NCBI GenBank assembly: GCA_964598845.1
Contig: CAZRDM010000003.1
Span: 66,998-130,997 of the forward strand
Origin: FEN-987 sp964598845
GTDB lineage: Archaea; Thermoproteota; Bathyarchaeia; 40CM-2-53-6
Direction: 5' to 3'
Length of the DNA: 64,000 nt
A model generated the notes under the pieces. That model had not been told where the DNA came from and did not search any database. It saw nothing but the letters and a program-made list of their open reading frames with translations. Below are positions 59,334-64,000 of this stretch, piece after piece; position 1 is the stretch's first letter, and every line of letters begins with the position of its first letter. Both the position numbers and the translations under genes were made by a program.

Positions 59334-60425
59334 TCAACCGCTTGTCTCACTGCCATGCAAACCGGCGACTCGGAGCGTCAGATAATCGGCTAACTTGTAG
59401 GCGGAAACCAAGAGGAATATCACCATAACGATCTGCCCCGCGGCTAAGTTCGTGTACTCAACAACATCCGAGAGGACGCGGAACGTTCCGCCATAGGTCG
59501 AGTTGGCCATGTCTAAGACTGTGAAGTAGTAGTTGAAGAACCAGTGTAACAGAATCGGTGCATAAGCTCCGTAAGACACAAACAATATTGCGAAGACCAA
59601 CCCAGCCAGGAAGGCGGTCGTTATCTTCCCAACCTGCCACCCCCCACCTAACAGGTAGTGTGCTAATCCGAACGTCAGGGAGGTCAGGAGTATGAGGGCC
59701 CATTCCAGCGGACTTATTCCTTTAATGAAACCGTTTGAGCTGACATTTCTATAACCCATCTTGGCCTTGGCGCGTTCGGGGCTCAACATAGCAAGCAGAA
59801 TCAACATCACTCTGTTTTTCCAATGCTGGACTCTCGAGTCGTAACGATGTGTGTAAACCAGAAAGACTCCAACCGGTATTCCAATAGAAGTGATCCTGAA
59901 GGCAAACTCTTCACGGAGAGGAGCAAAGGCCAAGTTAAGCAAAATAACATAGGGATTTGGTGGCAAAACTAAGCTACCCGTCTGGATTCCCTGTGTTTCC
60001 TGAAATTGCTGAAGCAGTATCGAAGCATACAACGAGGCGCTGGCCGCTAGGGGCATCATGAAGAGGAAGTTAGTCTTAGCCAAGGAAAGAGAGGGCATGA
60101 GAGCATTCTTCATCGTGTTGGGAAACCCATCACGACTGAACCAGGCGAGAATCAAACAGAGTGTGAAGACTGCCCAGATGGCGATGAAGAGGACACCGTA
60201 GCTTACCACCACTGGCACTGGGATCGTGATGGCCATGAAGAGATCTATCGGCAGTTCACTGACCATTCGTGATGCAGCCTCTAAACCGTCTGTCGTGAAG
60301 AAGAACAAAAATGGGCCGAGCGCTAATGAAACCAAATAACTGAACACGGAGAAGACGACTAGAAGCGACGCTAGTGCCTTACCAGCGATTTTCATTGCCG
60401 TCGCGATCGATTGCAGCTTGGACAT
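59334..60425 (-). CDS. CPBP-family intramembrane protease
   Basis: A 363-residue protein with about eight membrane helices. The family motifs are REEFAFR (EExxxR type, about 171-177), FGLAHYLLGGG with its histidine (about 253), and HWFFNYYF, the second conserved His helix. CPBP (CAAX-protease-like) members cut prenylated or membrane proteins or give bacteriocin immunity in bacteria. The substrate here is unknown. A 95-nt spacer separates its 3' end from the valS start. Confidence 0.85.
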   Translation of the reverse strand: MSKLQSIATAMKIAGKALASLLVVFSVFSYLVSLALGPFLFFFTTDGLEAASRMVSELPIDLFMAITIPVPVVVSYGVLFIAIWAVFTLCLILAWFSRDGFPNTMKNALMPSLSLAKTNFLFMMPLAASASLYASILLQQFQETQGIQTGSLVLPPNPYVILLNLAFAPLREEFAFRITSIGIPVGVFLVYTHRYDSRVQHWKNRVMLILLAMLSPERAKAKMGYRNVSSNGFIKGISPLEWALILLTSLTFGLAHYLLGGGWQVGKITTAFLAGLVFAILFVSYGAYAPILLHWFFNYYFTVLDMANSTYGGTFRVLSDVVEYTNLAAGQIVMVIFLLVSAYKLADYLTLRVAGLHGSETSG

Positions 60426-60579
60426 TTTGCCTTGGGCCCTAATTCCACCTATTCGAACAATTCAAGCTTTGTTAAATGAACCTGATGCTGACGACTGATC
60501 TCAATATTCCTTGATTCAACGTACCGTTTGCTATTTGACAGTGGAACATGAAAAAGAGGGCATCGGGATTTGAGAGTAG

Positions 60580-61791
60580 TTAGAGATTTTTCTTTAGCTC
60601 ATGGACCTTATCCGTTCTTTCCCACGTGAAATCCGGGTCATCCCTTCCGAAGTGACCGTAAACGGCCGTTTTCCTGTATATGGGCCTGAGAAGTCGTAGG
60701 TGTCCAATGATAGCCTTGGGTCTCATGTCGAAGGTCTTGATCACCGCCTCAGTGATTTTTTCATCGGATACCTTGCCGCCTCCGTATGTGTGTACCATCA
60801 CTGAAACAGGGCGGGAAACGCCGATGGCGTATGCGATCTGAACATCGCACTTATCGGCGAGGCCGGCAGCGACTATGTTCTTGGCTATGTACCTGGCCAT
60901 GTAGCTTCCCGATCTGTCTACCTTGGTTGGATCCTTCCCAGAGTAACATCCTCCACCGTGACTTCCGACACCACCGTACGTATCAACGATTATCTTTCTG
61001 CCAGTCAGACCGGTGTCGGCCAACGTCCCGCCTATCGTGAACCTTCCAGTTTCGTTTATGAAGTATTTCGTGTTCTCGTCCAACATGCTTGCAGGGATAA
61101 CCGACTTAATCACCTTATCGATGATGTCCTTTTTCAATTGGTCGACGGCAACCAGTTCATTGTGCTGAGCTGCGAGTACCACCGCTTCCACTCGTTTCGG
61201 TCTGCTATTCGCGTACTCAACCGTCACCTGCGACTTCCCGTCCGGTCGCAAGTAATCAAGAAGCTTCTGCTTCCTCACCTCTGTGAGCCTTTTCACCAGT
61301 TTGTGCGCCAGAACGATCGGTAGAGGCATCAGTTCGGGAGTTTCATTGTTTGCATGGCCAAATACCATGCCTTGGTCGCCAGCGCCCATGTCCTCTTTAT
61401 CGACACCCATCGCAATTTCCGGAGATTGCTCCTCTATTGATACGAGAACACCACATGCCTCCCAATCAATGCCCACCTTTGCATCATAGAACCCGATGTC
61501 ACGTAGAACACCCCGGGCGATTTGAGGGATTTTCACATGCGCCGTTGTGGTAACTTGCCCAGTGACGATCACCGTCCCCTTCATTATCAGGGTTTCAACG
61601 TCAACCCTCGCGTTCGGATCTCTTGCAATGATCTCATCAAGTATGGCGTCAGAAATCTGGTCCGCCACCTTGTCGGGGTGGCCCTCCGTCACGCTCTCCG
61701 AGGTAAACAGGTACCTACTCGGCATGCGGCTGAGTGCAACGGCCGTCTCTTTTCGTTCACTCTCCAATGTGACATTCCTGGGGCTACTCAT
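60580..61791 (-). CDS. metK: S-adenosylmethionine synthetase, bacterial/eukaryal type
   Basis: Makes SAM from methionine and ATP. The 403-residue protein carries TSESVTEGHPDKVADQISDA, GAGDQGMVFGHANNETPELM, GRFTIGGTLADTGLTGRKII, GSHGGGCYSGKDPTKVDRSG and AVYGHFGRDDPDFTWE. These are the motifs of the bacterial MetK fold, not of the divergent archaeal MAT family. ATG 61791 gives an unusual 22-residue leader. ATG 61725 matches the normal N terminus, but the TATA box fits the longer transcript either way. Confidence 0.94.
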   Translation of the reverse strand: MSSPRNVTLESERKETAVALSRMPSRYLFTSESVTEGHPDKVADQISDAILDEIIARDPNARVDVETLIMKGTVIVTGQVTTTAHVKIPQIARGVLRDIGFYDAKVGIDWEACGVLVSIEEQSPEIAMGVDKEDMGAGDQGMVFGHANNETPELMPLPIVLAHKLVKRLTEVRKQKLLDYLRPDGKSQVTVEYANSRPKRVEAVVLAAQHNELVAVDQLKKDIIDKVIKSVIPASMLDENTKYFINETGRFTIGGTLADTGLTGRKIIVDTYGGVGSHGGGCYSGKDPTKVDRSGSYMARYIAKNIVAAGLADKCDVQIAYAIGVSRPVSVMVHTYGGGKVSDEKITEAVIKTFDMRPKAIIGHLRLLRPIYRKTAVYGHFGRDDPDFTWERTDKVHELKKNL

Positions 61792-61829
61792 GCATGGATC
61801 AGCTGGGAAGTTGTTGGCGCAAGTCCAAT

Positions 61830-61850
61830 ATTCCTATAATATAAATCTGC
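61830..61850. promoter_or_regulatory. Divergent promoter between metK and the HTH-CBS gene
   Basis: The 110-nt spacer contains TATAATATAAAT (61835-61846), an AT-rich element that can serve as TATA box on either strand: about 45-55 nt from the metK start and 55-65 nt from ATG 61902. A second AT-rich patch AAATATTCCCC follows. The regulator gene next to it could bind here (inference). Confidence 0.5.
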
Positions 61851-61901
61851 GACAAGAAAATATTCCCCTAAGAATAACCTTCGGAAACAGGTTTCCCGGA
61901 A

Positions 61902-62462
61902 ATGTTACCCCCTCTTGAAGAGATTGGACGTCGCCGCAGGCTTCTTGCCCTCAGCCAGAAAGAACTAGCGAAGTTGTCAGGCGTCAGTCAGTCTATGATC
62001 GCTAAAATAGAAAGCGGGAGAATCAGCCCCTCATATCTCAAGACCAAGGCAATTTTCGATACGCTGGAGAATCTAGAACGACGTAACGAAATGAAAGCTA
62101 GGGATATCAGTCATGCAAAAGTGATCGGAATTGAAGTGCAGGATCCTGTTGCGAAGGGAGTTCGCATAATGCGCGAAACTGGTTTTTCACAACTCCCCGT
62201 GTTCAACGGAAACCAGATTGTCGGCAGCCTCACCGAAAAGGGAATTCTTCAGAGGCTAATGTCTTCTCCGAGACCCGATGATATTTCCAAGCAGCCCGTT
62301 GAGAAGATCATGGAGGAGGCCTTTCCAATAGTCGGTGAGGAAACACCAGTCTCGGTGATATCGGCTTTGCTACAATATGAGCCAGCCGTCTTAGTCACTA
62401 AACTAGGGCATGTTAGGGGCATCATTACAAAGGCTGACTTGTTGAAGATGGTCGGGACGTAG
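61902..62462 (+). CDS. HTH (XRE-like) transcriptional regulator with CBS pair
   Basis: Residues about 8-62 form a Cro/C1-type helix-turn-helix: RRRRLLALSQKELAKLSGVS, QSMIAKIESGRISPSY. Residues about 72-186 contain two CBS motifs (VQDPVAKGVRIMRETGFSQL, MEEAFPIVGEETPVSVISAL, then GIITKADLLKMV). CBS pairs bind adenosyl ligands including SAM or AMP, so SAM sensing next to metK is a reasonable idea but not shown. It is divergent from metK and converges with the YchF-like gene. Confidence 0.88.
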   Translation: MLPPLEEIGRRRRLLALSQKELAKLSGVSQSMIAKIESGRISPSYLKTKAIFDTLENLERRNEMKARDISHAKVIGIEVQDPVAKGVRIMRETGFSQLPVFNGNQIVGSLTEKGILQRLMSSPRPDDISKQPVEKIMEEAFPIVGEETPVSVISALLQYEPAVLVTKLGHVRGIITKADLLKMVGT

Positions 62463-62464
62463 TC

Positions 62465-63679
62465 CTACTCCTTCCCCCTTGTGGCTGCGACGATCTTGAT
62501 CACATCACGATCCTTCAAACGATAGTCAGCTGGCAACCGAATCTTTGCCCGCGCGTCTATCGCGTAAATCATCGTCTTGGCAAGCTCCGAATGAATTTCC
62601 GTGGCTAGGTCACCAACCGAGGCATTCGACGGAACAAGGAAAACGTCGGGAAGTACATTGCCCTTCTTGTCAGAGAGACGTTCGGCATCTTCGACCGGAT
62701 AGACGGCGTTCAGGCCCAGCAATTTGAAGGCGCATGTGTTGAGTGCGAACTGAACCCCAGTCTGGATCCATCTTGAGAAGACACGTTGCTCAACATACGT
62801 CAGAGCTTCGCGTTGTTCAGCCGTGAGCTTCTCCCTGCTTCTAACTCGGAAAGTTTCCTCGCCCGGAACGTATTCCACATATCCCTTCTGCTCAGCCCTT
62901 CGAAGCGCCAATTCTGCGTCGCTTGCCGCTGGTACCACAAAGGCGTGTCCGAATTCCTTGCTAAGCTTCTCAAAGTTCTTCTCAGCAGGCGCCAGATCCA
63001 TCTTGTTGGCGACTATGATTGTGGGTTTCGAAATTTCACGCAGACCCCTCGCAAAGTTCCAGATATAGTTCTGCTTCCACTCATCGAGACCCTTCTCAGC
63101 TAACGAGTTCTTGTCCAATGCTTTCTTAACATGGTCGGGGGTGATCTTGAGACCAGCAAGGTCCTCGATGAGGCCCCGTTCAACGGACTGCGCCTTCTTG
63201 GGATGCTTCTTCAGTTTTCTGAAGGTCTTCTCGACAACCTTTACGAACCATCTCACCAGTTCTTCTTCTATATCGTAAACATCTGCAACGGGATTCCCCA
63301 TCCCGGGTTTCGTGATCTTCCCATCCGCATCTATACTCCCTGAAGCGTCTACGATGTGGATTAGGGCATCCGCTTGCGCTGCCACACTAAGAAACTGTGT
63401 GCCGAGGCCTTTCCCCATCCATGACCCTTTAATCAAGCCTGGCAGATCGATGAGCTGTAATGGAACAAATCTGGCACCGTCTATACAGGAGGAGTTCCTT
63501 GGACTATCCAATACGCCGAACTCTTTGCACACGCAGACTGTCTTCACGTATGCTTGTCCAATGTTGGGTCGCTTCGTGGTGAAGGGGTAGGTAGATACAG
63601 CCGCCTTCAATAATGTAGCAGCGTTGAAGAAAGTGGTCTTTCCAGCATTGGTTTTCCCTATCAAGCCGATCTTAATCAA
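62465..63679 (-). CDS. YchF/Obg-family GTPase with TGS domain
   Basis: A 404-residue archaeal TRAFAC GTPase. G1 is IGKTNAGKTTFFNAATLL (P-loop 8-15), G3 is LIDLPGLIKGSWMGKGLGTQ, and G4 is VANKMDLAP. The C-terminal TGS domain includes VFLVPSNASVGDLATEIHSE and RLPADYRLKDRDVIKIV. Members bind ribosomes and may regulate translation or stress. Full-length. It overlaps nothing but ends 3 nt from the HTH-CBS gene. Confidence 0.93.
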   Translation of the reverse strand: MIKIGLIGKTNAGKTTFFNAATLLKAAVSTYPFTTKRPNIGQAYVKTVCVCKEFGVLDSPRNSSCIDGARFVPLQLIDLPGLIKGSWMGKGLGTQFLSVAAQADALIHIVDASGSIDADGKITKPGMGNPVADVYDIEEELVRWFVKVVEKTFRKLKKHPKKAQSVERGLIEDLAGLKITPDHVKKALDKNSLAEKGLDEWKQNYIWNFARGLREISKPTIIVANKMDLAPAEKNFEKLSKEFGHAFVVPAASDAELALRRAEQKGYVEYVPGEETFRVRSREKLTAEQREALTYVEQRVFSRWIQTGVQFALNTCAFKLLGLNAVYPVEDAERLSDKKGNVLPDVFLVPSNASVGDLATEIHSELAKTMIYAIDARAKIRLPADYRLKDRDVIKIVAATRGKE

Positions 63680-64000
63680 ATGTGCTCGAACATAGTTTCT
63701 CTCTGCCCACTATTACAAGTTGACGGGAGGAACTCTGAGACCCAGGCAAAATCCATATAGGAACTGGTCACGCGTGACTTAGTGGGGCCGCCTGTCGCAT
63801 TCCAAGTGGGGCCGTAGACACAATGAACCGATTGAGTGACGGTCTCTAGCCAGGTATGACGACAGGAAAGATCCCGCCAAGGGCTCCAGAAGACCAAACC
63901 TTAACGGGTTTGCGGACCGGATGGGATGACGAACTTCAGGAGCGAAGAAACCCGTAGACATGACAATATGGCGGAAGTCGAGGGTTCAAAATGGTCGAAT
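63680..64000. other. Unassigned 3' end of the window
   Basis: No convincing protein frame. The plus strand has a GC-rich, structured-looking stretch from about 63780, including a repeated GTGGGGCCG (near 63781 and 63807). Fragments resembling stable-RNA sequence include AGGAAAGATCCC near 63863. It could be the start of an RNA gene cut by the window edge, but I cannot name one. Confidence 0.35.

Noticed and set aside
1..64000. CRISPR arrays, insertion sequences, prophage or rRNA genes
   Set aside because: No regularly spaced repeats, transposase, integrase or rRNA sequence was recognised on either strand.

Overview
The window is a draft-assembly piece of an archaeal chromosome. The evidence is the ether-lipid genes (egsA, GGGP synthase, UbiA-type DGGGP synthase), RadA, an Sm-like protein, thermosome, RNA polymerase subunits D and N, archaeal ribosomal proteins including S4e, L14e, L18e, L19e, L32e and L34e, Cbf5, archease, and bulge-helix-bulge (BHB) introns. 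Gene content suggests the TACK/Thermoproteota side (Nitrososphaeria- or Bathyarchaeia-like). No 16S rRNA is present, so a finer placement is not supported. One 100-N scaffold gap is present and appears to be an assembly artefact.

Layout. (1) 1-13.5 kb: translation quality control and DNA maintenance (gatD, elp3, Sm, nucS, radA), then a co-directional run of CBS/zinc-ribbon protein, dihydroorotase, Mut7-C, AMMECR1 and a glycosyltransferase, then a ThiI-like protein interrupted by the N gap, then a thermosome subunit. (2) 13.5-24.8 kb: gltX followed by a compact membrane-lipid island: mevalonate decarboxylase-like protein, G1P dehydrogenase, DUF2070 protein, GGGP synthase, DGGGP synthase, class II HMG-CoA reductase, type 2 IPP isomerase and mevalonate kinase. 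(3) 24.8-30.7 kb: MEMO, S2, RpoN, S9, L13, L18e, RpoD, two DUF131 membrane genes on the opposite strand, S4, S13. (4) 30.7-33.7 kb: sparse region with small zinc-ribbon proteins, a KaiC/RadA-like protein without a P-loop, and an intron-bearing tRNA-Ser(GGA). (5) 33.7-51.9 kb: the large ribosomal superoperon read on the minus strand from the SPOUT methyltransferase/L4/L23 end to Cbf5, interrupted by plus-strand gene pairs and one decayed oxidoreductase. (6) 52-64 kb: PGI/PMI, archease, tRNA-Ser(TGA), a secreted surface protein, SSB, ValRS, a CPBP protease, a bacterial-type MetK with a divergent HTH-CBS regulator, and a YchF-like GTPase.

The most interesting signal is a set of five very short BHB introns. 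A 19-nt intron splits the catalytic aspartate codon of cbf5, and two tRNA-Ser genes each carry two introns (19+16 nt and 16+13 nt), one of each pair at a non-canonical position. The cbf5 intron and the two non-canonical tRNA introns show 4-bp central helices flanked by 3-nt bulges, and cutting between bulge bases 2 and 3 restores the expected product. An archease gene, whose family assists tRNA ligation, lies beside one of the tRNAs.

The second signal is that six normally operonic core ribosomal protein genes (L3, L2, S8, L18, L30, S11) are absent from their expected slots, while the flanking genes are joined by tight or overlapping junctions or by foreign plus-strand gene pairs.
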